Source of the DNA: Kryptolebias marmoratus
Lineage: Eukaryota; Chordata; Actinopteri; Cyprinodontiformes; Rivulidae
Direction: 5' to 3'
NCBI RefSeq assembly: GCF_001649575.2
Contig: NC_051448.1
Coordinates: 13,186,527-13,250,526 of the forward strand
Length of the DNA stretch: 64,000 nucleotides
The translations under genes and the position numbers were made by a program. The notes beneath the pieces were generated by a model, which ran no database searches, was not told where the DNA came from, and worked only from the letters and a program-made list of their open reading frames with translations. Positions 47,929 to 60,071 of the stretch are shown here, one piece after another; the first letter of the stretch is position 1; each line of letters opens with the position of its first letter.

Positions 47929-50900
47929 GTCTGTCCGTCCGTCCGTCTGTCTGTCCATCTGTCTGTCCATCTGTCTGTCTATCCATCCATCTATCGGTTC
48001 GATTATTTCTCCTATTAAATATGGCACCATTTAAAGGGAAATAAGCAGGCTTTCCAAAAGTATAAGATTTAATGCCAAGAATCATTGTTATAATAAAGAA
48101 ATAATAAACTAAACACAAATTCCCTTACTTTTCATGCTGTTTTTATATATAAATATTAAAACATAAAGTTTGATTTCATGTGGACGTTAAATGTAAATAT
48201 AGTAACTGCACACACAAATGTTTTTTTTGCAGAGTTTATCAACACAGAAGATACATACCAGTCCTCGTCACCCATCCTGGCTGTTATAGGTGATTACTAC
48301 TCAGAGATATCTGTACCAGTTACAAGACTCCTTAACCTGGAGAGCATCCCTGAGGTACGACTGAGAACAAACACATTACATTTTATTAAAGTTTTTTAAC
48401 TTTATCAAACAGTAATAAATAACCTACAAAGAGCAGGGGTGAGCAAACTGTTTGGTTCAAGGGTCACATTTGTTTTTTAAAACATATATGATGTTACTGC
48501 TTCATGTGCATTTGTGTTAACTGGGAACCTTCATCCAGTAGTCATGATAATTTCTTTTAAGTCTAGACAGTGGAAAACAGTGGAAAACAGGAAGAGACCA
48601 CATAGCTGCTCTTGCCAATTTCATATTGTTTATGTACAAAAAGTCAACACATACGTGTTTTATTTTAATCTTATGTGGTATGAGTTAAATATCATATGGA
48701 ATAATTAATGTAACTTGTATTATTTCAGAATAGTAAGAGTTGTAGTTTGAACTTTCCATGTAGATTTTCCATCATTCCACTGGATCTCTTCACACGTTGA
48801 AAGGATTTTTTCAGTTTTGCTTGCATGAGAAAATGTGCAAAAGACTAGTTTGTAATTTGTTTAGAAAACAAAGTCCGGCTGACCTAGAAGGCCTTCACAT
48901 TTGAATATGTTTCACCAACAAACTGTTGTCTTCCTTGTAGCTTCACAGTCAGCCCATTCATGCTTGGCAATATGTTTACAACAAACACCACAAAAACCCT
49001 CTCTGTGATCTCATAGTTGTTATTAATCCCTCAGACAAAAAGGAATAGTTGTGTAGTGTCTTTTATGTAGCAGTTTTTGCTCAGGGCTAACAAATAAAAC
49101 CTAACAGACTCAGAGTTTTTACTTAAAACTTGTGCTGGAACCAGCCATCAGGGAGGTTTGGCCCCTGTTCCAGCTTTAAATTTTGGGTTCTTTTCCTAGG
49201 TCTAGAGTCTTGAAGATCAGGTCAGGAGAATAAGTGATTTGACCTTAGAAGAAACCCAGTGTAGTTGCATTTAATGTATTTAAGTACTGCAGGAAAATAC
49301 TATGAAATTAATACTGCAAATATAAATAGATCATAGCATTGTTGCTTATGTATATTCCAGATGAATGGATGCATGTGACAAAATGACACACAAAAAAAAT
49401 AAATCACCTGTTATGTTCTTTGTGTTATGCTTGGACCAAGGTGGGTTAGTCACGTATAACATAAAAAGTGACAACATGTCTTATTTTGTTGCTGAATTTG
49501 TTTCTTGTTTAACAGTATTATCTGTGCATTATTGTCACAGGTAAGTTATGGGGCAACCTCTGGTCTTCTGAGTGATAAAACCCGTTTCCCGAGCTTTCTG
49601 CGGACTGTACCAGAAGATGATCACCAAACCCTTGCCATCACTAAGATTCTCAAAGAACACAACTGGACGATGGTTGGTGTTGTGACAACTGATGGCGAAT
49701 ATGGTCGTTATGCAGTGAAACGCTTACAAGAACATGCAAGCAAGCATGGAATCTGCTTTGCCTTCACTTCTGTCCTACCAGAGTTTCTTGTCAATAAAAA
49801 GCTTAAAGGCAGCATCAATGAAACAGTCAATAACATCATTGAAAACAAAGATGTGAAAGTCATTGTATCCTTTGCAAAGTCTAACCATATGGAAGAGATT
49901 TTTGATCAACTTCTTCAAGACTCCAGAGGCAGAAACAAAGTTTGGTTGGCCAGTGATAACTGGTCTCAGTCAGCTGATGCACTTGATACCAGTAAATGGA
50001 GTTTGACAGATGTTGGAACAGTCTTTGGGACCAACCTAAAATCTGGAAATGCATCCCAGTTTAAGCAGTTTCTTCATCATCTTAATAAAACCTCTACAAC
50101 TGACTACAAAAATAACTCATTTTTGATGGATTTTTTAAATGAAAATAACTCTTGCACGTCAGGCAAGCCATCCATCATGGACTTAATCAACAAGACACAA
50201 CCGTCTGCTGTGTTCAGTATTGAGTTGGCAGTTAAAGCAATTGCACAAGCTGTTAGCGACCTCTGCATCAACAAGAACTGTAACTTATCCACATTAAAAC
50301 CCTCAGAGGTACGTACGCAAACATCATTTCATTGTTTTACAGTGACTAGAATTATTATTTTCTATGAATAAAAACATACTTTTAAGAAACTCCTCATTGC
50401 AATCTCTGAGAATTATGAGCTGACACAAGTCTGTCTCTCAGCTGTAGGCCTTTATAGGACCTGGTTTTACTGTGAAAAAAATAAATTCATAACAGTCTAA
50501 TTTATTTACTATCATGCTATTCAAAGAACACAGAATTGCCGTAGATAGAAATGTAAAATGGATGAAAACAGTGCTTATATAATAAAAATGCTGCCCTGTG
50601 ACAGCCAACTGTTTACTAACAAACAAGCTTAATGGCAAAACTAAAATGGGTATTTTAGCTAATACTGTATGTTAGATGTGTTGGTGGAGAATAAAACAAA
50701 TGTAGTAGGAGAGGTGACAGTGGTCCCTGTGACTGAAAATTTAGGAAACATCATGTTTTTTGGTAATTGGGACGCATAAATGAGCAATTATTGGCTGTGT
50801 CATTCTTAACCACAGCTTTTTAACCCATTGCAATTTCAGTTCCGAGATGCCTTACAAAAGGCAAATTTCACCCTGAATGGGAAAAATTATTCATTTGATG

Positions 50901-52958
50901 AGAACTTCAACCTCAACACAGGTTATGATGTCATCCTGTGGAAATACACTTCAGATGGTATTCTGGACACGAACTATATTGTTCAACATTATGATATAGG
51001 CAACCAGCAGCTGATCAACAACTCAGAAACACCAGTTTTTGACAACCTGATTGTAAGTATTTGCCTTTCAATAAGTTAGTTATTCTGTTATCATTTATCC
51101 CAGTTTTTTATATGTATTACATTTTTCCATAAGGCATGTTTTTTTGGATATCAATAGTAAACCAGGTTTTGAAGTACCTGAAACGGTACAAATATGTAAA
51201 CAAGCACAATATACAGCATTTTTTAATGTAAAAAATTCAAATGAAATCCAGAGGCTGCCTGAACTTTTTGAAACAATATTATGCTTGTTCAAATATATTT
51301 CCCAGATGTCCATCTTTGAGGTTTTTGTTGACTTATGAAGTAAAATACCCACATTATTGTGGGCCAACTTATATTTTTTAGTTATTTCCTAGGCAGTAAG
51401 CATACACATTCAACAGAACATTGCACACAGATGTTGTCTTCACAGATGAGCATGTTTTTACAACATTAGTAGATATTTTGACTCCAAACAGGTTTCTCTG
51501 GGACATTGACAAACTAAAAGACTGATAATCATGACACTTCAGTTTCGTTTGCAAGTTGTGTTTGTGTTGCTCAAATAGTGACGTATCACAAGTAACTTTT
51601 GCAAATTTTCAGTGAGTTGTATTAAACTTTTTCTTTCTCTTGGATGATGAAAATAATTTCTCTTTGCAGAGAAACGTGACTTCCAAATGTCCAAGCTGTG
51701 CTCGAGGTCAAAGGAAATTGTCGTACAAGAATCAGTCTGTTTGCTGCTATGCATGCATAAAATGTCCTAAGAATTATTATTCCAACATCTCAGGTGGGTG
51801 TTTAAGTAAAGAAAAATCATAAGTAAAAGCAAAATAATGAAAGCAAATATCCACTTCTGTGCATTTTATTGGCCTGTTAGCTTTAACTTGAAGATAATGA
51901 ACATTTCTTCTCTGTTTGCAGATTCTGAAGAGTGTTATAAGTGTAATGAAAAAACTGAATACTCAGGAGAAGGTAGTGCAAAATGTGAGAAGAAAATTGA
52001 CATGTTCCTGAAATGGGACGATCCATATCACATTGTGTTGCTGGTATTTACTGCTCTAGGAATTCTGCTAACCCTCACTGTCGGCATCATCTTCCTTGCC
52101 TGCTGGAATACACCGGTTGTACGTTCTTCTGTGCGTCTTGTCAGCATCATTCTCCTCCTTTCTCTTTTGAGCACATTTGGGAGTGTATTCATTTTTGGTG
52201 GTGAACCCAGTGACTGGAAGTGCAGAGCACGGCAAGTGGATTTTGGCTTGAGTTTCACATTGTCTGTCTCCTGCATCTTGGTCAAGTCTTTTAAAATTGT
52301 CTTGGCCTTTCAATTTAACTCAAGAACACAAAACGTTCTGCAGAAGCTTTACAAGCCTTACCTCATTATTGCATTGTGCATGATTGGTCAAGTGCTGATC
52401 TGTATTGTCTGGCTTTCAATCAACCCTCCAGAGGAGGTCTATCAGCCAGAGCAAGAAATACGTCAATGGTATTGTGATGAGAAATTACCTGCAACATTTG
52501 GAGCCATGTTAGTGTATATTGGTTTGTTAGCAATCATCTGCTTTGTTGTTGCCTTCAAGGGAAGAAAGTTGCCTCAGTGTTACAATGATGCAAAATTCAT
52601 CACCTTTTCAATGCTGATTTTTTTCATTGCCTGGATCATCTTTGGCCCAGTACACGTCACAGTCACAGGCAAGTACCTTCCAGCTGTTGAAATGATCGTC
52701 ATCCTCTTCTCAGCCTACGGCATCCTGTTTTGTCAGTTCTTCCCCAAGTGTTACATTATCCTGTTCAAGCGAGAAGCAAACACACTGGTTGCTTTCCGTG
52801 AAGATATTCGGAACTTTTCTGCAGGAAAAGACCAGGACAAGGACGGAAACTGGTGTTCATCTTCAAGTGTCTCTGATGGAATCCCAAACCCAGCTTTTTC
52901 TCCGGAGTCGGTGCCAAACCCAGAGCCATCAGATCCACACCTTCATCAGCAGCTATAA
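46989..52958 (+). CDS. gprc6a-like: GPRC6A-like class C GPCR (amino-acid receptor), first tandem copy
   Basis: Seven exons: 46989-47149, 47277-47443, 48233-48354, 49541-50308, 50840-51052, 51670-51793, 51922-52958. They total 2592 nt and 863 aa, with matching phases and GT/AG borders. Residues 1-20 are a signal peptide. The Venus-flytrap domain runs to about residue 477 ('[16 protein letters not shown]', '[20 protein letters not shown]', '[11 protein letters not shown]', 'VWLASDNWS'), with the Ser/Thr cluster used by family members to hold the amino-acid backbone. A Cys-rich domain of nine cysteines spans exons 6-7. The last exon holds all seven helices ('[10 protein letters not shown]', '[13 protein letters not shown]', '[11 protein letters not shown]') and a short Ser/Pro-rich tail. 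The helix 6-7 blocks resemble GPRC6A and fish receptor 5.24, tuned to basic amino acids, more than V2R/OlfC olfactory receptors. Ligand is inferred. A paralogue lies 13.1 kb downstream. Confidence 0.93.
47828..47996. repeat. (AAAT)n-(ATCT)n-(GTCT/GTCC)n compound microsatellite
   Basis: Sits in intron 2 of the first receptor gene. AAAT units lead into about 20 ATCT units and then mixed CTGT/CCGT/ATCC units, a gradient typical of mutation within one array. Confidence 0.93.
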
Positions 52959-53114
52959 ATACATTTTACTAAGACACCGTCCTCTCCTGCTACAATCTCA
53001 AACCCTCAACCGACCATGCTGCAGGACGACTTTATCAGTAAGAAACTGGTAGAACAATATTTAAGTTTGCCAGCACAGCTCCCAAAATTAATTTAAATGG
53101 TCACTGAAAAGAGA

Positions 53115-53120
53115 AATAAA
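53115..53120 (+). terminator. Polyadenylation signal of first receptor gene
   Basis: AATAAA about 157 bases after the stop codon (52956-52958), followed by T/G-rich sequence ('gtgtggttctgtgg'). Confidence 0.6.
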
Positions 53121-54440
53121 ATTTTTAAAGTGTGGTTCTGTGGAGTTGCTATCAGCAGTCAGTATCTTATAGTGGTGAGGCGGGCCCATCTCTACCGTTC
53201 CAAGCCCCAAACACGTACCACATGCATGCAAGTTTGCATGGACATAAAAATATATATATAACAGGTAGACAATACAAAGGCATTGGCTGTTTTTATAAGC
53301 CGTAAAGCAACCGTCACCATTTCATATGTAGTAAACTGACTGCACAGCCACACAAGCTATTTACGTTTCTGTGACGTGAGCTCACCACATCAACATAATT
53401 TATATCATGATATTGACAAAGTGTGTTTGCCTCCTATTGTTCAAAATTGAATCCAGCATCTAGATGCTGCCTCGTTGTATTTTTGGAGCTGGTGCAGCAT
53501 AAATGTGCGGCTGTAAGTCCTGCCTACTCTCCCTGCACACTTCATGGGTTTTTTTTAGGCTTCAAATAACAAAAAAAAAAAAAAAAACCCAAAACAAAAC
53601 ATTTGAACCTACAACAGCAAGGTAGGAACTATGTAAATCAGCAGAAGTCAACACCTGGAAAAGAGGTGTACATTTATATTTTAGTCCCATTCATTTACAT
53701 GAACTTAAACTTATACTGCAGACAGACACAAGGGGGCGCTTGCCCTGTTTTGGCTTTCACAACACGTTCCTGTGTCTAATTATTAATATACAGTATGTGA
53801 GAAATATGTTGTAAAACATAAAATATTACACCTAACTAGGTAGAGAAACTAATATAAATTGAAATTACAGCAATTAAAGTAATTCAAATAATGTACGTTC
53901 TTAACAGTTCAATTAAATGCAATGTTATTGATTTTTACAAAGCCTCACTTTTCAAATCATAAAACCATCTCACTTTTCTTTACAACTATAATATATATTG
54001 TCATAAACGTTTTTACATTTAAAACTCAAGATTTATGAAATGTTATGGTTTTCTTCGCCAAATAGTTCTTTGTTGTTGTTCTTTTAAGGGCATCTGGGCT
54101 TCTGTAGTATTTTCTGTTACATTGTGTTTTGCGGTGTTGTGAAAAGAATCCTCTACTCTTCTTTTGTGGTTTTAAAGATGTTTTTGGTTTTGTCATATTT
54201 TTTGTTACTGTGTTTTTTTGTTGTATACGATAACTGGTTGCATTTATTAATGACCTCGTGTTTACCTTTTTAAGTTTCATGTATTTAAATATGGTTAAGT
54301 TGTTCTTTCTTGGACTGTTTTGTTGTTTCCTTGTACCTCAGAGCCACTGTGATTTCTCTTTTTTTAAAATAAAAAAGCGAAGTCGGTCATTATTACTGAA
54401 CACTGGACAGCTATGATCTCTTGTTGTGTTTTTGGTTTAG
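53121..54440. other. Inter-receptor spacer, no gene
   Basis: AT-rich with a 20-base A run near 53570. The ORF at 54026-54280 on the minus strand is low-complexity (Lys/Thr-rich) and not accepted. No exon recognised. Confidence 0.5.
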
Positions 54441-55178
54441 ACAGAGGATAAAAATTGTGACGTTAAACAGTTTTACAGTCATGGTCAGTGGAAGGATGAA
54501 TGTGAGGGAGACGTTATTATTGACCACTGACAGCATTATCGAAATGATGCTGTAAGGACAGGTAGTTTACAGTGTTGATGCCACATCTCTTTTTTCCTTG
54601 TCTTCAGTGAAACACAAACACATAATAAAAGTGCTACTTAGTGAGAAATCCAACTTCAGATATTTTACCTTCTTTGCAACAAGTGATTTTATATTTTATT
54701 GAGACAAAAGCATTCAATAAGACTAAGGATTAACACTCACCCCGTTCTGAGAATGTGAGGCAGTCAAGAGCAGAAAAACAGAACAGAAAAAGAAATATTA
54801 TATGACTCCAAAAGATAAACATAGTTAAGAAGAAACTTTTATGTGCTTTTCTGATAGCACAACGAGACAAAAACAGTGCAAATTTAGCCAGGTGTAATTT
54901 AAAATTTTAAATAACCTAGGCTAAAACACGACATTTAAAAAACAACTAGAACTTATTTTAGTTTATAAACTCTGCCATTCAGAGCTATAGGCATAATTTC
55001 TGTCAGATAATTTTTAACCTCTTATTTGTTCCTAATAAAATGAGAGGCATGAAGAAACATACAATGAAAAGAGGAGCTCAGCAGCAGTTACAATGTTTTA
55101 GGTTGGGAGAGGTACCATTTGAGTCCAGCAGAGGACACCAGAGGAAAAACATCACTGCAGTGAGACCAGCAGTTTGTG
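54441..55178 (-). pseudogene. Decayed tmem63a 5' fragment (remnants of coding exons 5, 4 and 1)
   Basis: Three blocks match intact tmem63a in the same order and orientation. The block at about 54465-54600 corresponds to exon 5 (41697-41839): its minus-strand translation retains 'CGI', 'VNYLSLQH' in place of 'CGI', 'VHYLSFQR', then meets stops. The block at 54734-54776 corresponds to exon 4 including its donor ('actcacc', 'gttctga', 'gaggcag'). The block at 55040-55178 corresponds to exon 1 ('atgagaggca', 'gctcagcagcag', 'catcactg', 'gagaccagcagttt'). Exons 2 and 3 are missing or unrecognisable. With frame lost and no 3' half, it cannot make a channel. It is the scar of the segmental duplication that also produced the second receptor gene. 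Confidence 0.8.
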
Positions 55179-55235
55179 AGACCAGCACAGAGATCGCAGT
55201 ACTGTGCCTTTAAGGTAAAACTACTACCACACTAA

Positions 55236-55520
55236 TTCATGTAATTAGAAACCTCCATGTAAATATTGTCATTCACAAATCAACTTGCAACAATCAGTCA
55301 TTTGTTAGTTTCTAGAATGTCAGAAAAATAATAAATTGTTAGCAACAAAGCTTCATCTTTAAATGTGATGCATCCTAAACAACTATATTAGAAAATCATT
55401 TGGAAAGATAACATTGGACAGAAAATAAAATTCTATTTTAAAAGTAAAAACAAACATGACAATTGAAAGTTGGCTGAAATAGGGAAAGATAAGCTGACAC
55501 TCTATGTTAATAAAAGTAAA
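55236..55520. repeat. Extension shared with the 46.3 kb remnant
   Basis: 'ttcatgtaattagaaacctc' (55236-55255) is identical to 46318-46337. 'agttggctgaaatag' (about 55468), followed by 'aagctgacac', resembles 46372-46405. This homology exists between the two remnant sites but was not found beside intact tmem63a exon 1, which suggests a later duplication of an already decayed unit. Confidence 0.55.
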
Positions 55521-55714
55521 AACAATGCAACAATCTTAAGTAGAACACACTTATTTGGAGTTCAATCTGCTGAAATAGGGAGACAACATGGAACATCCTT
55601 TTGCACAGGAAGACTTTGACCGGATTAAGCTTGACTGACATAAGACTATCATTTTTAGCAACAGATTCCTGCTTGGCAAAACAGTATGAAGGTGGACAGT
55701 GTGCTTAGTTCAAA

Positions 55715-56470
55715 ACATTTAACTAAATTCAGCTCAGTTTGTTTATATAGCAACAAAAATTCACAACAGAAAGTAAAGTTATGTAAGGAAGCCAGCAGAT
55801 TGCATCAAATCTTTACTTTGACGCAAGCCCCTATCTTGAGCAAGTACGCAACAGTGAAAATGAACAACGTCCTGTTAACGGGAAGAAACCTCCAGTTGAA
55901 CCGGGGTTAGAATGGGTGGCTGGGATTAGAGAGAAGGAAAGAGACAAAGACAAACACAGCACCCACTGGGCACGGTGGAGTTTCTATGGGAAGACAAGCA
56001 AAGAGCACAAAATTACTGACAACAATAACTGCAAATACAAACATAGAGAGTAGAGAGAGTAAAAACAGCAGCAGAGTGAGGAAATGTGGTCAATTTATCC
56101 TCCAGTCTAAACCTATAGCAGCAGAACTAAGGGAGAGCTCAGGAAACCCAAACCAACTCTGAAGGATTTATCAGAAATGAAAGTCTTTATGGACAGAAAC
56201 TGGAAGTTGGTTCTACAAGAGAGGAGCCTGATAACTGAAAGCTCTGCCTATCATTCTACTTTTAGAAACTCTAGGAACCCGAAGTAAACCTGCAGCCTAA
56301 GAGCGAAGTGCTCCGTTAAAAAGATTTGGAACAATGAGATCTTTAATATAACCCGGAGCTTGGTTGTTGAGAGTGTTTTATGTCAAGTAACTTTTTAAAT
56401 TCTACTCTGAATTTTACCCTAATTTTAGTAATGTGCACACAAATTCTGAAAAGCACTAATTCGTAGTCTC
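55715..56470 (+). repeat. Dispersed fish repeat, first part
   Basis: Recognisable phrases of a repeat widespread in teleosts: 'cagtttgtttatatagca' (about 55736), 'gggaagaaacctccagttga' (about 55881), 'cctgataactgaaagctctg' (about 56227) and 'ttttagaaactctaggaac' (about 56260). It is non-coding and the element class is not assigned. Confidence 0.6.
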
Positions 56471-57289
56471 TTATCTAAGAAGGCCTCTTCCCTGCTCTCA
56501 CTGCAACTCTTCCATTTAACTACAGTATCTTCAGTACTCAAAGTTGCAGAGAGCCGCACCTACATGCCTGATGCCAAGCCAAAAACAACAGGCAACAATG
56601 TCATAGAGCCGCCTTGTCAGTTTTATTTTCTTCATACTTTCACTTATAGGTGATTAGTCAGCAATTAGGTTGGTGAATCTGCCCCGAGAACAAGGCCCTC
56701 CCCTCACTTCTTCCTCAGCTGACATGGGTTGACTGTTCTTTCGTAATGTTTTGTATCATATTCATCAACAGATTTATCTGTATCAGAATATTAAAAAACA
56801 CTAGCCATTAAAGAGAGAATCAAAAATCATACTTTAGTCTGGTCCATAAACACTTAATGTGTAACACTGGTTAAATCTGTGGGTTGTAAACTTTTCATTT
56901 TCATTAAGAAAGAATCTGGACTTGAATCAAGATTTAAAAAAAAGAAAGTCTTAGTGACTGATTTCTACTCTGAAATCTATGGTAAGTTATAGTACAGTTT
57001 CTATTAGTAACAAGTAATCCACTCATCTCTCAAACCCAACCTTTCTAGATATTATTGTCACTGAAGAAACTAAAAGGAGGACGAAATCTAACTGCCTTCA
57101 ACTGCTGATAATGACATTTAAAAGTCAGTACATAGCAGAGGGACAATATCAGGCATAGTTCTTAGCCTGTCTGCAACCAAATAGCAACATTTGTGTGTGT
57201 GTCAAACAGCTGCTTGGCACAGTTTTTTTTTTTTTGACTTAGTAAATGAACAGAACAAAACCTACCTCTGCTCATTAATAAACACTCAC
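56471..57289. other. Inter-receptor spacer, nothing recognised
   Basis: No coding exon or named repeat. A T-run lies at about 57222-57235. Confidence 0.45.
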
Positions 57290-57660
57290 CAAGTTGCAAA
57301 TCACACTAACTCTCACTATGTTCTGCTAGTTTATAAACTAGTTGGTTAAACTGTTAAAGAAGTTGCGCAAAACTTTGCTCATCAAGTAAACAAGAATGTG
57401 CTTCTCTTCTAACTTGATTTTCTTGTTTGGGAAGAGCAAATACCTAACTGACAGATTGCTCATAAGTTTGTGGCATGCACTCATTCTTACCAGTAAATGA
57501 CTCGTGTTTTTGGTGGGAAGTGCCATTTCCTTGTACTGTAAAGAAAAAAATGGAAGCGGGACTACTTCGCTGTCACTGTTATCTATGAATGCACAGATGC
57601 TGCAACTTAGTAACCTTGTGTCTTGTGCTCAGGGTTCTGTCGGTTTGAGCATGCAGATGA
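57290..57660 (-). pseudogene. Decayed tmem63a 5' flank and first-exon region
   Basis: Aligns by eye with 44190-44520. 'aaacactcacc' corresponds to the donor at 44198. 'aagtaaacaa' with 'gtgctt' (about 57383) corresponds to 44296-44310. 'agtttgtggca' (57465) corresponds to 44381-44392, and 'atttccttgtactgtaaa' (57525) to 44439-44456. The place of the NRF1 palindrome reads 'gagcatgcaga' here, so the site is lost. The promoter copy is therefore presumably dead. Confidence 0.6.
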
Positions 57661-57709
57661 AAGGACAGACTGCCTTTTCATGACAGGATGACATTATTTA
57701 TGTGAGCTG

Positions 57710-58600
57710 GATTGTAAGGAAGACCATCAAGAAGGACATACAGACTTTAAACCTGAAGAGAGAAGGAAATAATTTAGTTGCCAATAGTGAGAAAACAGCT
57801 GTCAGCTTTGGAAACAGTTGGTTTTAGTATCAACAAGAAGAACCTCATTTTTGTTGCTGTGTAATCTGAGGTGAACCAAGATTATATTTCATATTAACAA
57901 TCAGAGAAGGAGGTAGGTGAAAGGGTGGAAATGGGCTTAGAAGAAATACAGAGTTGGGTGTTATCTGCATAGCAATAAAAATTATATTGAATATGTGAAA
58001 AAATGTTACCAAGGAGTGGCCCAAGGCCAAACCCCTGAGTCACCAATAGTGACTGGAAATGGCTTACATTTATATCTTTTGATCAAAATTTACTGAGTGC
58101 AGCCAGAGAGATAAGCTTTAAACCAATTGAAAGGTGTGTGAATGAATCCAATAGAAGCTAATCTGGAGAACGGCATCATGGGAAACAGTGTCAAAGGTAA
58201 TAGTCAGTCAGCTGCCGTAAGTAAGTCTTCCAAAATCTTGACAATAGTTATTACTGTGCGGTGTGAGGAGCTGACACCAAACTGAAATTTCAGGTAGCTT
58301 TAAACCTGAAATACACCTGTTTTTTTCAAGAATGTTAGAAATAAAAGATAAGTTGGAGATTGGATGCAGGTTAATTAAATCAGTTGGGTTTGCTCTAAGT
58401 TTCTTGAGAAGTTATAGTGACTTAAGCAAAGAAGGAATTGTACCAGTGGTAAGGGAGGAGTGGATAATAATTGTGATTAAGAGGGTGACAAAGAGGGCAG
58501 GCAGGCTTTTACCACAACAGAGGGGAAGGGGCAGAGCTGACCAGTAGTTGGTTTTGATGTCTCGATAAAGCCAGATATTTCAGTAGAAAAAGGAGGTTTG
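57710..58600 (+). repeat. Dispersed fish repeat, second part
   Basis: 'gggtgttatctgcatagcaa' (about 57957), 'taccaaggagtggcccaagg' (about 58009), 'ctgtgcggtgtgaggagctg' (about 58254) and 'aatcagttgggtttgctcta' (about 58378) resemble the distal part of the same long teleost repeat that begins at 55.7 kb. If it is one element, the tmem63 remnant at 57.3-57.7 kb interrupts it. Confidence 0.5.
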
Positions 58601-58719
58601 AAGCTTGAATGAGTATGAGAGAGAATGTGGCAACGGTGAAGGGGACCAGTCAGGGAAGATGGAAGCCCAAAAGCATAGAGCACAGAAAATCCAGTTTCTC
58701 ACCCACAACATTGCTGGCC

Positions 58720-59290
58720 TTCCTGATAATCTTATTGAGTCTGTTGGTGTCCCTCACCCTCAAGTTGCTGCAGACAACAGCATACAGGACAGCAATGGCC
58801 ACCCCAGGCTCATAAGGCATTCACAACATGCTTTGGCAAAGGTTGAAAGATATTAGATGTATCAGAAAATAGAGCTGGCTCCTATTGTAGGTCATTTCCA
58901 CATTCTTGGACCAGTCTAGTTTGTTGTCCAAGTACACCCCGAAGCACTTGTACTCAACAATGACCCTTGAATATTAACAGAGCTCACCAGAGCCTTGGTC
59001 CTCCTCAGATCCATCACCAGTTCCTGTGTGTTTGAGGTGGTCAGTCTCTGTGCAGTAACTGAAGTCATTGGTGAAGAGAGTGAAGAGGAAAGGGGAGAAG
59101 ATGGTTCCCTGTGGTGTCCCGTTGTTGCTGATCACCCTGTCAGACTTGTAGCACTGCAAATGCATGTACTGTGGTTTATCAGTCAGATAGTCCATCATCC
59201 AGAACACCAGTGGGGGGTCCACCTGCATCGCTGTCAGCTTCTGACCCAGGAGAGCTAGTCTGATGGTGTCAAAGGCACTGGACAACAAGT
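58720..59290 (-). mobile_element. LINE reverse-transcriptase fragment (antisense)
   Basis: The minus strand reads 'SSAFDTIRLALLGQKL', 'WMMDYLTDKPQYMHLQCYKS', 'NNGTPQGTIFSPFLFTLFTN' and then, after indels, 'VEYKCFGVYLDNKLDW' and 'VEMTYNR'. These are consecutive reverse-transcriptase blocks of a fish non-LTR element. It is a different family from the copies at 0.8 and 45.0 kb, and the YxDD-containing segment is disrupted. It is truncated and inactive, lying 0.8 kb upstream of the second receptor gene. Confidence 0.85.
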
Positions 59291-60071
59291 CACCCCATAA
59301 AAATGCAAATCAAAAGTAAAATCAATACATGGTATTAAAAAGGAAACCAATTATTTGACAAAAATGAGCTCAAAATACTAAAATGCAAAGTTTCAAATTT
59401 ACTACAAACATTTCTTCTAAATACAAATAGAATAAAGCTCAAGACATTTTATTTTTCTGAGAATTTAGGTTAAATAATACATTCAATGACCATCCCACCT
59501 CCCCAACAAATAAATCATGCTTCTCTTGGTTTAACTGTAGCCAACACACAGCTTCAAGATGTACAGTAACAGTTAAAAGTGCACAATAACTTCTTTGCTT
59601 CCTTTGGCTTTGTCCAAATTTTATTTTTAGACCTTTTTTTTGGAATGTCATGGCTTTGTTCTCATGCCAGTTTTAGGTGAGGTGCATCTAACTGATGCGT
59701 TAAATGCATTTTGTTACATTATCTCTTTGAAACTAAGTATTCTTTTCAACAGTGTGGACAGAAATAACTTAAGTAAACTACAAATCAAAATGTCAGTTGT
59801 GTCCAGCTACTGTCATTCAGAAGTACAAAAGTATTCTGGTAAAATCAGGAAGAGAACCAACATTTTTTACATTCCACAGGTTCTCACGCAAATTGTTGTA
59901 ACCCATGTGATCATCAAAACGATCAAGAAAGTGATAAGTTATCTTTTAAGCTCAGGAAGTTTGCCAGCTTTGTCTTTTTCATTCACACCAGAGGCGCACA
60001 CACAGCTGCATTTCAGAATCGGCTTACTGGAGATATTCAAAGGAAAATTTAAGCAAAGTAGACAAACGAAG
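59291..60071 (+). other. Upstream region of second receptor gene
   Basis: Immediately upstream of the ATG, 'cacacacagctg', then 'tttcaga', then 'tagacaaac', matches the equivalent region before the first receptor gene (46923-46985), so the 5' UTR and proximal promoter were duplicated too. No TATA box is evident. The rest is AT-rich. Confidence 0.5.

Noticed and set aside
47828..47996. Regular tandem units reminiscent of an array with spacers
   Set aside because: Four-base microsatellite units only; no long direct repeats with unique spacers, and the genome is eukaryotic.
46989..52958. Assignment as V2R/OlfC olfactory receptor or CaSR
   Set aside because: The exon layout is shared across class C, but helix 6-7 blocks ([18 protein letters not shown]) and tail resemble GPRC6A more. 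OlfC remains possible and a tree would decide.
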